A stretch of 64,000 nucleotides of DNA. Origin: Cranoglanis bouderius (Eukaryota > Chordata > Actinopteri > Siluriformes > Cranoglanididae). Numbering within the stretch: position 1 is the first letter of the stretch; the number at the start of each line of letters is the position of its first letter. The DNA lies in contig CM042558.1 in NCBI GenBank assembly GCA_023630585.1, positions 14,050,800 to 14,114,799 of the forward strand. Reading direction: 5' to 3'. The notes below the pieces were generated by a model, which did not search any database, was not told where the DNA came from, and worked only from the letters and a program-made list of their open reading frames with translations. A program made the translations under genes and the position numbers. This document shows positions 46,196 to 58,110 of this stretch, piece after piece.

Positions 46196-46854
46196 GAAGA
46201 AAAAACTGAATTTTACCACAAAAACTCCAGTGTACGTCAGTGGATGAAACACCTATTTTATTTTCAGCGAAGCAATCGAAAACAGCAAGGCAAAAGTTTG
46301 GTACGTTTGGTACTGTACACTGACTTGCTTGAGAACTGGCTGAAAAAGCTGAAATGTGATAGCTTCCCAGTAAATTTAAGCAGTATGAGAATCTGTCAAA
46401 GTATCTGGAAGGGGCCAGTAAACTTGTAACTTGTGTGACTGGGCTACTGGGTGTTGCTTGGGTTTGCCTTCACTTTCTGATGTCAGATGTTTCAAGGAGG
46501 CATAGAAGGCAACCACCCAAGTCTGTTGACTTCTTTTGCTTCATCTGGCATGGGGGAAATTTAAGGCTGGTGTATTAAAATATACTGAAAGAGGATCAAT
46601 CCAGTGGATGAATTGGGTAAATAGTACTTTGTGTATCAGAAGTCAACAGCAGATCCTATCAATCTGTTCTACAGAGTCATGCAGTATGAGTTTAAGGAGA
46701 TTTTCTCCTGTTTGAGATGTTTTACACGACTCCTGGACTAAGGGTGGTTATATTATGTTATATTAACATTGATGTTAAAATAAATGCAAAATGGCTGAAT
46801 TGTAATCAGTGCCCTCAGTACAATCTAAATACAATCTAAATGTAGGTCATTTAG
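46196..46854. other. No recognised gene
   Basis: An 87-aa frame (46166-46429) begins inside the MITE and has no domain. The remainder may be decayed Gypsy on the minus strand, but I could not align it. Confidence 0.35.
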
Positions 46855-47430
46855 CGAGGGGAAAAAATGTCTACAAGTCTTTGAAAACCAGTCCATGATT
46901 ACTCATTGTTGGGTAACCTTGTGTATCATCAGTGAAAAGGTCAATGGCCAGTAGTGGGTACATTATACAGAAAGGTGGAATTTGCATTTCTCCACCTTTA
47001 CATAAAGGATATGGTACAGTATCTGTAATGCCATCCTGATGTACTTAAATTTAAGCAGTATGAGGCAGTTATGATCTTTGAGGGTAGCTAAAATCCAGAT
47101 ATTATAGGCAATTTACCTAGCATATGCCCTAAAGCTCAAGTATACTGACATGAACATATACTTGTGTATGAAGGAAATATGACCGCACACTCACTTGCAA
47201 ATACTTTATTTCACCATTGTTTCGGCAGCAAGCCTTTGTCAAGGTGTGACACCTCGGATGACCTGCACCTCGGATGGTGTGCATTTGCTTAAGTGTTTTA
47301 TTTAGGAAATGAACATATACTTGAACAACATAAGGGACATTAACCAGCCCATACGGCATCGCAGGACATCCCCCATATGATCTTCTATCCTTTATCCTAA
47401 TTAAATTGAATGCTCTCCTGAGGTATAATT
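46855..47430 (-). pseudogene. Ty3/Gypsy pol debris: reverse transcriptase and integrase pieces
   Basis: Read on the reverse strand from 47430: 'LYLRRAFNLIRIKDRRSYGG' is the Leu-Arg-Ser-Ala-Tyr-Asn-Leu-Val-Arg-Ile region. It is followed by 'MPYGLVNVPYVVQVYV', the Gypsy Met-Pro-Tyr-Gly-Leu-Val-Asn-Ala-Pro motif. The insertion at 47165-47308 interrupts next. Then 'LYVKVEKCKFHLS' (about 46980-47020) is the Val-Lys-Ala-Glu-Lys-Cys-x-Phe-His motif. A deletion jumps to 'VIMDWFSKTCRHF' (about 46862-46905), the integrase core with Asp-Arg-Phe-Ser-Lys changed to Asp-Trp-Phe-Ser-Lys. Stops occur. The catalytic reverse transcriptase box is missing. Confidence 0.85.
47165..47308. mobile_element. 144-bp SINE-like insertion with perfect 15-bp target duplication
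   Basis: ATGAACATATACTTG is present at 47150-47164 and again at 47309-47323. Between them lies a sequence containing CACCATTGTTTCGGCAGCAA and 'GCCTTTGTCAAGGTGTGACA', text of a known fish dispersed repeat. The long duplication fits LINE-type target-primed insertion. No tRNA boxes or poly-A tail are evident. It splits the Gypsy reading frame, so it came later. Confidence 0.88.
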
Positions 47431-48845
47431 AAATAAAAATAATGGCATCTCTTACCTGTACATTTGTGGCTGGGACTAATTATGAGGGATATCAGTAATT
47501 ACTGTTAACAATGTTATGACCTCTATGATCTATACATGGTGTACACCCTATATTTTACATAGAAAAGAACACAGCATAATGGATGAATGGATTATTATAT
47601 TGGGCTTATATTTTATGCTTTTTGTGCCAAAGAGGAGGAGATCAGGTAGAAGGTAACTCTGATGATACAGATACTTTAACTGTATTTCATTTCTACATGC
47701 CATGGAAGCTTAAAAGTTGAGATTCGGTGACCGGCCACTGAGAAAGGCCCCTAATTCTCAACTGTTCAGTTATGTGCTTGGATTGGATTCTACCTAACTT
47801 ATGAACAAAGGCATCTGCCACATTGAATGATTGTGAATGTAAAGTGCTTAGTAATTCTAAATGAAAACATGAACCAATGCACACTCTGGAATTTGCTTTA
47901 TTTAGCTCATAACAAGTGTTGACCTGTGTGTAACCTATAAGCGTCTCCTTGGAGATCCCAACACAGACTTGACATTTGGGCAGAAGTGAATTTTTCTGTT
48001 TTGGCCTTTTAAGGCCAACTGCACTGCGGATTCTGATTCTGGTCATGAAAGAATGTCTTTATATTTTGTGAAATGGTTTTGACGTTGTTCTGACCTTTGG
48101 GGCCGACACTGCCTTGTACCAGGTGAGTGAGTTTTAAGGTCAGATCTTTCATTTGTCCCCCTTTCTCCTGACCTGCTCCTGCTTCCTTTTTCTCTTTTTA
48201 TTCAGTCCTGTTGTTCCTCCTAGTGTTTATCAACCTTGTACTGTGCTTTACTTCTGGCTCTCCCTCATTAGCCGATATCTCATTCTGCTTCACAGCCATG
48301 GCTTCTTTTCAGAGCTATGTTTACTTGTCTTCCATTCATTTTATCTCCTCTCATTCTGCACCATTTCTTAGACTGGAATAACACTTATGTGTTATCAATT
48401 AAATACTTCTACCTGCATCAGAGAGTCTCATCAATTCCCACAATTTTCTACTTTACCTTCCCTCTCTCTTTCCAGTCCTTCTCTATCTTTCATTTCCTCC
48501 CTCATTTTCTTCTTAAGGTCACTATACTATATTTTTAAAAGGTTACACTGGATATAGAAAGTGTGCTAGTTGGAAAGAACACTAACATTTGTACACTTTG
48601 GGTTGTATTTGGAGTTGAGTCAAGCATATAGTGAGGAGGTAGTACTAAAATTGCACACTTTGGTATTCAGATAATGTACTGACTACAGATTTAAGATGGT
48701 TACATGTCAGGTTCTTCCATGAGTGGGGCAGAAAATGCTAAAAACAGAAGCAAGCCTCAGCTACTCATGATGAGTGAGGAACAGTAATATCACTTTGCTG
48801 GTACCAATATATTTCAACCGAAAATATGTTTTGGATAATGTAAAT
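47431..48845. other. No recognised gene
   Basis: The 117-aa minus frame 47693-48046 shows no domain. A pyrimidine-rich stretch lies at about 48150-48510. There is no named repeat. Confidence 0.4.
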
Positions 48846-49495
48846 ACACTCAAATTGTGCAGTGCCATTTGGTTTTGCCCACTTTAGTTACCTTGTCAAT
48901 CGTAATCCTAGGTGTATCTTTGAGCATGCCGTATCTAGCCCTTCTCTAGCCCTTTGTGTCTTTGCCTATGGATTGTTGGATCTTGGATTGATGTTCTATT
49001 TCCTGTTGTTTTATTACCTCAGTTTCTGCAGATTACCTACATTTTGTATGTTTCCTGGTTTGTTTTATATTTAGTTTTGTTTTCACACTTGAATCATGGA
49101 TGCTTCTGCTCTCACCTGTGTCACCTCTGTAATGTACCCAGTCTCGTCTCAGTTGAATAAACCTGCCTCGGCAGTATCCAATATCCTCATCCATTTTATC
49201 TCTCGAAACTTGTTTACATTCTCCCAAACCCATCAAAATAACTTGGACGCACACTTTTACAAAGTCTCGCTCCAGATTCTGCTCTGTGATGTTACTGAGT
49301 CTCTCTCATTGTGTACCTGCTTCTCTGGTTTTGACCTCAGTATGTTTAGTTTATTTCCTGTCAGATCTCACCCAGGGTTTGTGCCTGTTTAGGCTTTAGA
49401 ATCGCTGCGTGTTTCTTCTGGTTTGTCTGTTTTGATTACGTTTAATAAAACCCAAATCTGCACCTGCGTTCTCCTGTGTGTTCTTCATGACACAC
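48846..49495 (+). repeat. LTR-like interspersed repeat
   Basis: It ends with ACGTTTAATAAAACCCAAAT, then 'CTGCACCTGCGTTCTCC' and 'TTCATGACAC'. This resembles the polyadenylation and R/U5 part of fish Gypsy LTRs. The left boundary is uncertain. It could also be an unrelated repeat. Confidence 0.35.
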
Positions 49496-49812
49496 TTGTG
49501 CGTTTTCGCTTCTGCCTAAGCCTCACATTTTCTGTCAGTGCCGGTGTGTAGTTCATTATGAAACACAAACAAAAGGCGGGTAAAATGTAGAACGTTTATT
49601 ATTCATTTGCAGTGGTCATGTGAATATCATGACTTGGATCCTTTCGAATCAGCCTAAATCCAAATGTATTAGACTACTATTTGACTTTTACCTTCTTCTC
49701 CGTTGTATATTATCATATTAACATATTATTATTAGGAACGTATTCAATTATTATTCTTATTTGTAAAACATTGCTTGCTTTTTTTCTGCTACAGCACAAT
49801 GCAATTGACAAC

Positions 49813-49839
49813 AAATGTACCATCATTGATGGTACATTT
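49813..49839. repeat. Perfect short hairpin
   Basis: AAATGTACCATC, a 3-base loop ATT, then GATGGTACATTT: 12 paired bases. The GGTACC-like stem resembles the MITE ends at 45946, so it may be a remnant of such an element. Confidence 0.85.
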
Positions 49840-49914
49840 CTGACATTTATTTTACTTTCTGACTTAGCATTTATGAAAGAGTCAGCACTTTGTAACAGTC
49901 AACAGTTGTGACTT

Positions 49915-50015
49915 TCCACAACATGTAACTATAAATGCATAAAAAGCACAACATGCCATTCTTTAATAAAAAGCTGTGGTATAAGGGGAATAAAACACTT
50001 CTGGACATGCTGTAC
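49915..50015. repeat. Interspersed repeat, family B fragment
   Basis: CATTCTTTAATAAAAAGCTG and 'GGTATAAGGGGAATAAAACA' match 60245-60310 closely. Confidence 0.55.
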
Positions 50016-51054
50016 AACCAGCTTTTGGGATGATATAGTTGATGAAATTAGAACAGTACTGGACTTATTGTTGGGCTTTACTCTATGTAGAACTAGAATA
50101 TATCAAAAAACTTATAAATGTATGCCCATACTGTTGGCTATTTTTATTCAATTATATATTTATTTTAATTTATTTATTTCACCACTGCTGTATGATGCAT
50201 TGCTAAAACCGAATGTGGTATGACAAAGGAAGGTCGATAAAACCGGAGCAGAGCATGATGGTCTTTTCAGTCTCCTGGGTGAAACAAGATTGGAAGCATC
50301 AACAACCCTGACTTGGCGCAGCAGTATGCTGTACCGACCCAAGGACATACAAATAGAAATATATTTTCAGAATCAATTTTGTAACTCTGTGCAATTGTGT
50401 TATTGTATTGCAGTTTATTTTAAATCACAGTGCATCTGATAATTCCGTTTCAATAGCATAATAGGCAAATTGATTTCTTATTTTCCAAAGATGTAGCAGA
50501 ACAACTGGACAGACTTTTATAAAGGGCAAATGCACTGTCAGTACCAGCACAAAAATAAGCAATAACAATAATCAAATCAATAGCGAGAACAGCAGTGCAA
50601 CACATCTTTGGAAGATGTTTTCACAACTGTAAACATAAAAAAGTGTATTAGTTTAAGTATTGAACATAGAGGAAGTCAGTTATGAAGTCGAGATCACTCT
50701 TGTAATTCTCTCTTGTTTATTTATCCTTTTCTGCTTGCTTTAATTTGGAGTGTGAATGTGATCGAAAAGCACATTAAAATGCCATTAGGTTTGAGATTAG
50801 TGTAACTCCGAACAATAAATGAATCCTGCAGAGAACGGTGACTTCAGTGCCTATTCACTATTTTAATACAGATGGCACAATACCACTTTTTCTTTTCTGA
50901 TACTCATACTGAATCTGTGAGCATTAACCAAAACTGATCAAATATTACTAAGTTTTAAACTGACTGACTAATTGAACACTTAAATTAAGATGACTTTAAA
51001 ATTACCATACTCATACTGTTCACTTTAATCCCTGTAGGAAGAAATATATAGCCA

Positions 51055-51088
51055 GTGAGTGAGCGAGTGAGTGAGTAAACAGACAGAC

Positions 51089-51122
<34 letters not shown>
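51055..51122. repeat. (GAGT)n(GACA)n(GA)n compound microsatellite
   Basis: Imperfect GAGT units, a few GACA units, then about 14 GA units. Confidence 0.95.
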
Positions 51123-51128
<6 letters not shown>

Positions 51129-51202
51129 CCATAGATGGATACAAAATGTTTTTTTTTTTGTTTTTTTTTAAATCTTATAGCAATATTTAAATGTTGCTAT
51201 CA

Positions 51203-51207
<5 letters not shown>

Positions 51208-51253
<46 letters not shown>
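51208..51253. repeat. (TC)n(TA)n compound microsatellite
   Basis: About 13 TC units run directly into about 10 TA units. Confidence 0.95.
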
Positions 51254-51354
51254 ATTTTTGTGTAGCTCATACTAAATTGTTTCAGAAATAAAAAAAAAAT
51301 CAAAGATAAAACAAAGGCAACCTGAGTAAACACAAAATACAGTTTTAAATGATA

Positions 51355-52000
51355 ATGTTATTTATTGAAGCAAAAAATTTTCCAATACCAACTGGGCCCG
51401 TGTGAAAATGTATTTGCCCCCATAGTTACTAATTCCCCAAATCTATGAAACTGCATTCATAATGGGGTTCAGCTGGACTAGACACAACCAGGCCTGATTA
51501 CTGCAAACCCTGTTCAATCAAATCATCACTTAAATAGAACTTTTTCAACAGCATGAAGTTGGTTAAAATGTCTTACTCAGTAACACACTATGCCAAAATT
51601 GAAAGAAATGTGAAGAATGGTGATTGAAATACATCAGTCTGGGAAGGGTTACAAAGCTATTTCAAAAGCTCTGGGACTCCAAAGAACCACAGTGAGAGCC
51701 ATTACCTTCAAATGGAAAAACCCGGCACAGTAGTAAACATTCCCAGAAGTGGCCGACCTTCCAAAATTCCTTTGGAATTTGGAAGACAGGGGTCCCGTTA
51801 CATCTGGCATAAACCAAACACAGAATTCCACAAAAAGAACATCATACCTATGGTCAAGCATGGTGGTGGAAGTGTGATGGTGTGGGGATGCTTTGCTGCT
51901 TCCGGGCCTGGGCAACATGCAATAATTGAGGGGAAACATGAATTCTGCTCTCTACCAGAAAATCCTAAAGGAGAATGTCCGGTCTTCACTCTGTGAGTTT
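51355..52000 (+). mobile_element. Tc1-like transposon remnant, internally deleted
   Basis: The left part carries AATGTATTTGCCCCCATAGT, typical of one fish Tc1 family's terminal region. A helix-turn-helix is readable at about 51630-51710 ('EIHQSGKGYKAISKALGLQR', then 'TTVRAI'). After a frame change, 'GTVVNIPRSGRPSKI' is joined directly to 'NTEFHKKNIIPMVKHGGGSV' and 'MVWGCFAASGPG'. The segment with the first catalytic Asp is gone, and the part beyond about residue 190 of a normal enzyme is also missing. Confidence 0.85.
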
Positions 52001-52805
52001 TATCCCTTTTTGCTTATGGGTTTAATAAGACTTTAAACTTTCTTTATGGTTGAGACACATGCAAAGCAGAAACATCACAACTGTATAAGTAGAAATGTCA
52101 AAATTTTACCATGTACAACATACACCACATGACATATTTTTGTCGAAGGGACTGCAGACCACTATATCTTTATTATTTTCCCCCTCCACAACCCCTCCAG
52201 TTTATTTATTTTGGCTTTCAGTACGAAGGAGAAAAACATCCAAGAAGAACCAGAATGACAGACACTTCTCTCTCGATCTCTAAGGGAATTGTTTGCAGAG
52301 TGTGAAAAAAAAAGTTCTTGTTTCTTGATTTCATTCTCTTTGGGAGCTTTAGGTAAAACCACAAGGGCATCTCAGGTATCTGTTGACCTGATTAATGTTA
52401 TATGTAGACTGTAGAAGGTGGTTTTATGTGCTTACACACTCGAATATGAAGCAGCAACACATGGGAAACTATTTGCAATATTTTACATTAACTGCTTATA
52501 CATATGCACTTCTTATGCATTCCTGCTTTAAAATTGCAATTACAGAAGAAAACAGCTGTAAACACAAAGGCATATTTTGACCATTTTTATTTTGCAGTAA
52601 TGAAACTTTATCTGTTATTCCTGGCTGAAACAGAGCTGAAATAGTGGTTATAAATTTCTCCTCCGTTTTTCTTTTATCTGCACCAAAAGCACAGGTGGGA
52701 GATAAATCTTGTGAGTGTGGAGACTAGGGACAACAGACAACCTGAGCTATCAAATGAGTTTGCTGAATTTACTGAACGCCACTTGAATTATCGCCATATC
52801 AGAAC
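52001..52805. other. No recognised feature
   Basis: Two overlapping plus frames and one minus frame at 52095-52362 have no domain. Confidence 0.4.
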
Positions 52806-53255
52806 TTATTTGCATAAAATTGCAAGAACAGTTCTCGCTTGTTGTTGATGTCTTGCCTTTTTCCAATTTTCACCTGTCCTGTTTCAGTGAGCCTGTGCCT
52901 ACTGTAGCTTCAGATTCCTGTACTTGGCTGACAGGAGTAGAAGTGGTAGTCTACTGCTGTTGTTGCCGATCAACCTCAAGGATCGATGTGTTGTGTGCTC
53001 TGAGATGCTTTTCTGATGACCGTCTGAGAATTAATTCTCTAATGAGAATTAGAGTCTGTTGTTTGTTAAAAATCCCAGGATATTAGCAGTTTATAAAAAT
53101 ACTCAAACCAGGCTGCCTGGCACCAGCAACCTCTTACAACCTGTATCTGAATGATGTTATGCATTGTTCTGCCGCCACACGATTTGCTGATTGGATAACG
53201 TCATGAATGTACAGATGTAGAGGTGTTCCTGTTAAAGTGGCAGGTGAAATGATAA
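52806..53255 (-). mobile_element. Decayed Tc1-like element fragment
   Basis: The text TCAACCTCAAGGATCGATGT, 'GTGCTCTGAGATGCTTTTCT' and 'AAATCCCAGGATATTAGCAG' leads to the terminal AGGTGTTCCTGTTAAAGTGG near 53250. This is the order of a common fish transposon read in antisense. No open frame remains. Recognition is by family text. Confidence 0.65.
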
Positions 53256-54588
53256 TATTTAATACTGGTCATAAAAATGGCTGTAGTTCAGTGACTCCAG
53301 TTTTCTAAACAGCCCAGCTTCTGTAGCAGATCATTTGTTGCTGCTTGTCCAATCATATGCATTTATACAAATTATTTAGCCGAAGGCAGCTCATTGGACT
53401 AGAGACTAGCTGCAGAGCTAGAAAGCGGAGGATGTGTATAGATTTAAAAAAAAAAAAAAAATTATCCTCTGTGATCTGATTAGCAACAGTAAAAAACAAC
53501 AATGAAAGCAGTGTTCAAAGTCGAATGGACAAAATGTACGAGTTTATTTCCTGAGTCAAATTGAAAACAGACGTCTCATCTGTTCAGACTCTGTGACGCC
53601 ATTGTAAGGAATTTTACGTAACTGGACCTTCATAGATTTTAGTTGAATACCTTGCTCTAAGCTATGAACACAAGAATGGTAGCAAGACTTGTTGAATTTG
53701 TGTTGAATAGAGTGCTTTTTTCCTGCTCTTTCACACCTCATCATTCCTTTCAAGCCCACAGAGGGCAGACAAGGATTTCTATTGTTTCCTTTATTCAGTA
53801 AAGTCAGAGTAATAGATTTAATCACTCTTTTTTCCCTATGCGTGGGAAATTACACATTAGTTCCTGCATTTTAAAAAGAAGCCGTTTAAGCTTATAAAGA
53901 CACATGACAAAATGTCTTTTGTGACTTTTGCCGACATGCATCTTAACATTTCCAAGCAATTTATTGACTGTAAAAATAAATTATGGCATGGTGGAGAATG
54001 GGCTCCCACTGTACAACTACGATTAATTCACCATACAGACCATATTAATCCACAATGCTACAAGGCCATGTGAGCTGATATGTTAATATCAAATCATAAT
54101 CAGTGTAAAAATGTGATTTCATTTCAGTATAATTTTGTAATCCTTTACTAATGTTCAAACGTAAGCTTCTAAACAGTGGTACAGAGAGAGAGAAAAGTAA
54201 AGCAGAAATTAGATTGCTGTTGTATTATACTTACAAAAGGCATTGAGTGTGTCTGGCATTATGTTGCCCTTTTTCAGATCTGACAACTTTTAGCAAATGT
54301 CAATCTCATCCAAACAGGATTTCACTTAGCTCATTCTGATGGCTCTAATGGCAATGCAGAAATCATGGTTAATGGATTTTCCCACTTCCACACCAGGAAC
54401 GTTCTAGACTTACTGAGAGATTGTGCAAGGTTGAAATGCCACTCAACTGTTTTTTCTTCACTTTGGGATTATTCAGCCTAAAATGCTGTGTGTTGCATTC
54501 TAACATCTATAAAGCTACTATTTGGGATTTGCAAATGCATCGGACTTCTTTGTCCTTTTGAGACCAGAAATAAGATTCTGATTCATTA
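53256..54588. other. No recognised gene
   Basis: An A16 run lies at about 53446-53461. 53575-53700 resembles 20615-20780. Otherwise AT-rich. Confidence 0.4.
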
Positions 54589-55019
54589 CATAAGTATTCA
54601 CCCCCATTTAGCTTTTATACATTTTATAGAGTTACATACTTGAACATGAATATGCCAGGAATAGCCCATGATTTTGAATTGGGGGAAACATCAATATATC
54701 ATCAAAATTATTTACAAATAAAAAAAATGTACAAGTTACGAGTGCATAAGTATTTACCCCCATTGTTGTGAAACCCCTAAATTAATTCTGGTGCAACTAC
54801 TTGCCATCAGAGGTCATCTAATTAGTTTGTTAGAGAACAAACAGCACAATGAAGACCAAGGAGGTATCAAAACAAGTCTGGGACGAAATTCTGGAAAGGT
54901 ATCAGTCAGAGTTGGTTATAAAAAAATATCCCAAACTTTGAACATCCCACAGATCACCATTAAATCCATTATTAAAAAAAAGGAAAGAATATGGCACAGC
55001 CGTGACACTGACGCCAGTT
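54589..55019 (+). mobile_element. Tc1-like transposon 5' fragment
   Basis: Two copies of the motif CATAAGTATTCACCCCCAT (about 54590, and as CATAAGTATTTACCCCCATT at about 54746) form the direct repeats of the terminal region. At about 54849 a coding start 'MKTKEVSKQVWDEIL' is readable. It is followed after a frame change by Ile-Ser-Gln-Thr-Leu-Asn-Ile-Pro and 'TIKSIIKKKERIWHS', the helix-turn-helix of the family. It stops at an A-run; the catalytic part is missing. Confidence 0.8.
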
Positions 55020-55474
55020 AAAAAAAAAAAAAAACATTATTTCACATTCTGCCCAATGTTGTCCTTCAAACATTGTGCAAATTGAAGGCTGTGAAAAAGG
55101 TATTAAATGTATCTATGTGGGATAGGGTAAGGATTTTTAAAAAATATTACCATTGTATTTTGAAAACAAAAAAACAACCGCCCACACGCTTTAAAACAGA
55201 AGTTAAATCACTATAATAAAAATGCTAAAAAAAGAAAAACTGGTAAGAGGCTGAATGTTCTGCAGTAACACACACATTCACTCATTTGAACACAGTAACG
55301 TTACTTTATTCTGTAAATGTATGACACTTCTTACACTTATATAAAATTACATTATAACCCCATTACAGTTAGTGCTCTCATAAAAAAACACAATTACTTT
55401 TGTTTCTAAATATAGCATTAAACAAAATATTTGATCAAAATGAATATTTTAGTCAGAGTTATTGCGCTTCCATC
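55020..55474. other. No recognised feature
   Basis: AT-rich, with A-runs. Confidence 0.4.
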
Positions 55475-55550
55475 AGGCGCAGACTGGCCATTGGGAAGTT
55501 CGGGAATTTTCCCAGTGGGCCGGTCTTGTGAGGGCCGGTCTTTTTTTCCT
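55475..55550. repeat. Fish interspersed repeat fragment
   Basis: CAGGCGCAGACTGGCCATTG followed by GGAAGTTCGGGAATTTTCCC is recognisable repeat text. The element it belongs to is not defined here. Confidence 0.4.
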
Positions 55551-55664
55551 AACCTCAGCATTATATAGCCTATATACTGATATTCAACAGGTCATCTTAG
55601 CTTCAGCGACACGGTTTCATCATTTTACATATTAGCTTAACACAAACAATAGAAACGAACAGAT

Positions 55665-55697
55665 TGTGTGTGTGTGCGTGTGTGTGTGTGTGTGTGG
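55665..55697. repeat. (GT)n microsatellite
   Basis: About 16 GT units with one GC interruption. Confidence 0.93.
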
Positions 55698-56244
55698 TTT
55701 TTTTTTTTTAAATTAATGCTTTGTTGATCAAGAAACATTTTTGATTTTGGTGTATCAATTTGGGGCCGCTTCCCGTGCTGCTTTTTGCTGCCAGTCTGTC
55801 CCTAGCTTCCTTTCTATTGTGCACTGTTTGATTGACACGCATGCACGGACTCGCGCTCATACAGTTAAGTTTAATGGAGACTCACTTGCTGTCAGGACGA
55901 GCCTTTATGTAAAATGGAAATAATGGCGTGAATTTCTAACATTTACAGATAAGGATATAACCGTAAAAATGTCATTTCTGCGCTGAAGAAAACATATCTG
56001 GAACACATTAAACAGCGCACGCATCTGTCGCAGCATCTGACACGATAAGCCACGTTAATACACTTACGAGTTTGTTTGAAGTGCTTAATATAAAACATTC
56101 TCATGTTTTGACAACCTGGATCATGCACTTTTCCCACAGCAGCTCATTCCTGATTTTCAGATGTGTTTTATTCATAGAAATGTGTTTTTCACCACTGTGA
56201 AGTGTTGTCACTGACGGGGGTTTCCACAGTGATGCCACAGACCC
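55698..56244. other. No recognised gene
   Basis: It sits between two repeat fragments and may be the interior of one old hAT-type element. No frame has a domain. Confidence 0.3.
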
Positions 56245-56322
56245 AACTAATCGATAATGAAATGCTTTGTCAATTATTTTAATTATCGATTATTATCGAT
56301 TAGTTGTTGCAGCCCTAGATAA
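56245..56322. mobile_element. hAT-type MITE terminus
   Basis: AACTAATCGATAATGAAATG and its imperfect inverted partner 'ATTATCGATTAGTTGTTGCA' end in GCCCTAG, the end of a common fish hAT MITE. The other terminus is not found. Confidence 0.5.
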
Positions 56323-56639
56323 GTTGGTTTAAAACTAACACAGTTTAGAATTTCGGTTGTACCACACTTAAGGTACACCATAACTAGAAGTGCATTAAGT
56401 GTTCGTAGATCAAAACAATGTTTAGTTCAATCAGTGTCTAATGGAGAAGATTCCATGCCAGATCCAAATACAAATGGTGGAAAAACACCAAAAACAATAC
56501 ACAAGTGTTATGCTTTTCATTAGTGGCATGCAGAAAATGTACCACACTGAAAAGCAAAACGTTGCATTGTTTGTATGTTGCTTGATCTCAAAAATGAAAA
56601 ACAGTTACTACTAAAATATAATCTGTTAATATGGCTTGC

Positions 56640-56927
56640 ATTGAGGAACATGACAAAGAGTTCAAGGTGTTGACTTGGCTTCGAAATTCCCCAGATCTCA
56701 ATCCGATCGAGCATGTGTGGGATGTGCTGGACAAATAAGTCTGATCCATGGAGGCCCCACTTCACAACTTAAAGTATCTGCTGCTAATGTCTTGGTGCCA
56801 GATACCACAGCACACCTTCAGAATTTTTGTGGAGTCCATACCTTGACGGGTCAGAGCTGTTTAGGTGGCACAAAGGTGACCAAGACAATGTTAGGCAGGT
56901 GGTTTTAATGTTCTGACTGATCGGTGT
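56640..56927 (+). mobile_element. Tc1-like transposon 3' fragment
   Basis: It belongs to the same family as 40943-42161 and covers only the end of the transposase and the right terminus. It reads 'FKVLTWLRNSPDLNPIEHVW' with the third catalytic Glu present, then a stop, degenerate coding text and GGCAGGTGGTTTTAATGTTC at the terminus before TA. The left truncation is at about 56640. Confidence 0.9.
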
Positions 56928-56929
56928 AT

Positions 56930-57880
56930 ATTTTATTGCATTTGGGTAGTGACACATATTGCCCTAAATCTAAAAAGAACTTGAACTTTGCATCATAATT
57001 CATCCTGTAAAACATTCATATTTTAGGCTTATTAATAGCAATAACAAAAGTTATAGAATAGGACCTTTAGATCCTTGCCAGGGGCAAGTACGACCTTCCT
57101 GAGGTCAGCTTCGTGATCGATGAGCAAATAAAAGAGAATAAAGAAAATAAAGGTAAAGAGGAGGAGGCAAGCATGTGCTGCCTGCTCTGACGTGGAAGTT
57201 TGACCTTTGAGTCTTTGTTCCACAGTCAACCACGGAGCAGAAAACGATAATAGATTAGGCGTGAGTGGAGATGTGGAAGAGAGGCAAAGAGAAACGCCTC
57301 ACCTTTTGTGATTATACACTCTGGGGAACAACAAACCTGCTGAAGGAAAGAATGTAACAGCCAGTGACACCATATGGTTTGGAGAAGATTATTTTGATAG
57401 GAACGTGTCGAGATAATGACCCTGTGTGTTTGTACATGTGAGTCATAGATTTCCTTCTCATTAGCGCTCTTATCTTTTCTTAGTGATGGAGTGAAATGTC
57501 TCTCCGGTTGGAGAGGCTGGAAAGGTGTCATGGACAAACTGAGTTACATATTAATAAATAATTCTGGAGGACTTGAAAGAATAATCACAAATCACATGGC
57601 TACAGATATGGATTCCGTTTTGAAAGGCGTCTCCTTGATGACATTGAGGTCTTTAAGAAAATTCTTGCTCTAAGCCTTTGCGCTATTGAATATTTAAGTA
57701 TAAAAGTCAGGCAAATTAAATCCCCTACTTATCCCCCCTCCCCCTTTTCTGTTTCCATTTGAATCTAAGCAATTTTAATCTCCATTGAATCTCCAATTTG
57801 TTCAGTGCAAGTTGTTCCAGCAATGCTGATGACTCAGATAAAGTACATCTTGCATACACTCGCTTTCTCTAGTTTATATT
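56930..57880. other. No recognised gene
   Basis: Less AT-rich around 57060-57340 but with no domain in any frame. Confidence 0.35.
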
Positions 57881-57904
57881 ATTTCATTTGACTCACCCTC
57901 ATAT

Positions 57905-58110
57905 GCGCTTGTTGTAATATGTTATAGTTTCTATAGTAACAGCTACGTCAGATGCTTGTGTAGAGTTTTTTTTTGTCTTATTAACTTGAAGAGAGAGATA
58001 AAAGAGAGGCTAGTGAGAGAAGGACTCTTTATAGCTGCTCTAAAATAAATGGTAACAGGAACTAACTTGTATCGTGGGTGTTCTACAGCATTAAATGTAA
58101 CAAATGGTTA
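57905..58110 (+). repeat. Interspersed repeat, family B copy
   Basis: TTTATAGCTGCTCTAAAATA and 'GGTAACAGGAACTAACTTGT' match 9850-9900. 'TTATAGTTTCTATAGTAACA' precedes them. Confidence 0.55.

Larger units (their letters stand above)
49496..51054. other. No gene
   Basis: It contains a small hairpin at 49813-49839 and a family B fragment at 49915-50015. The minus frame 50160-50348 lies in a less AT-rich patch but shows no recognisable domain. Confidence 0.4.
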
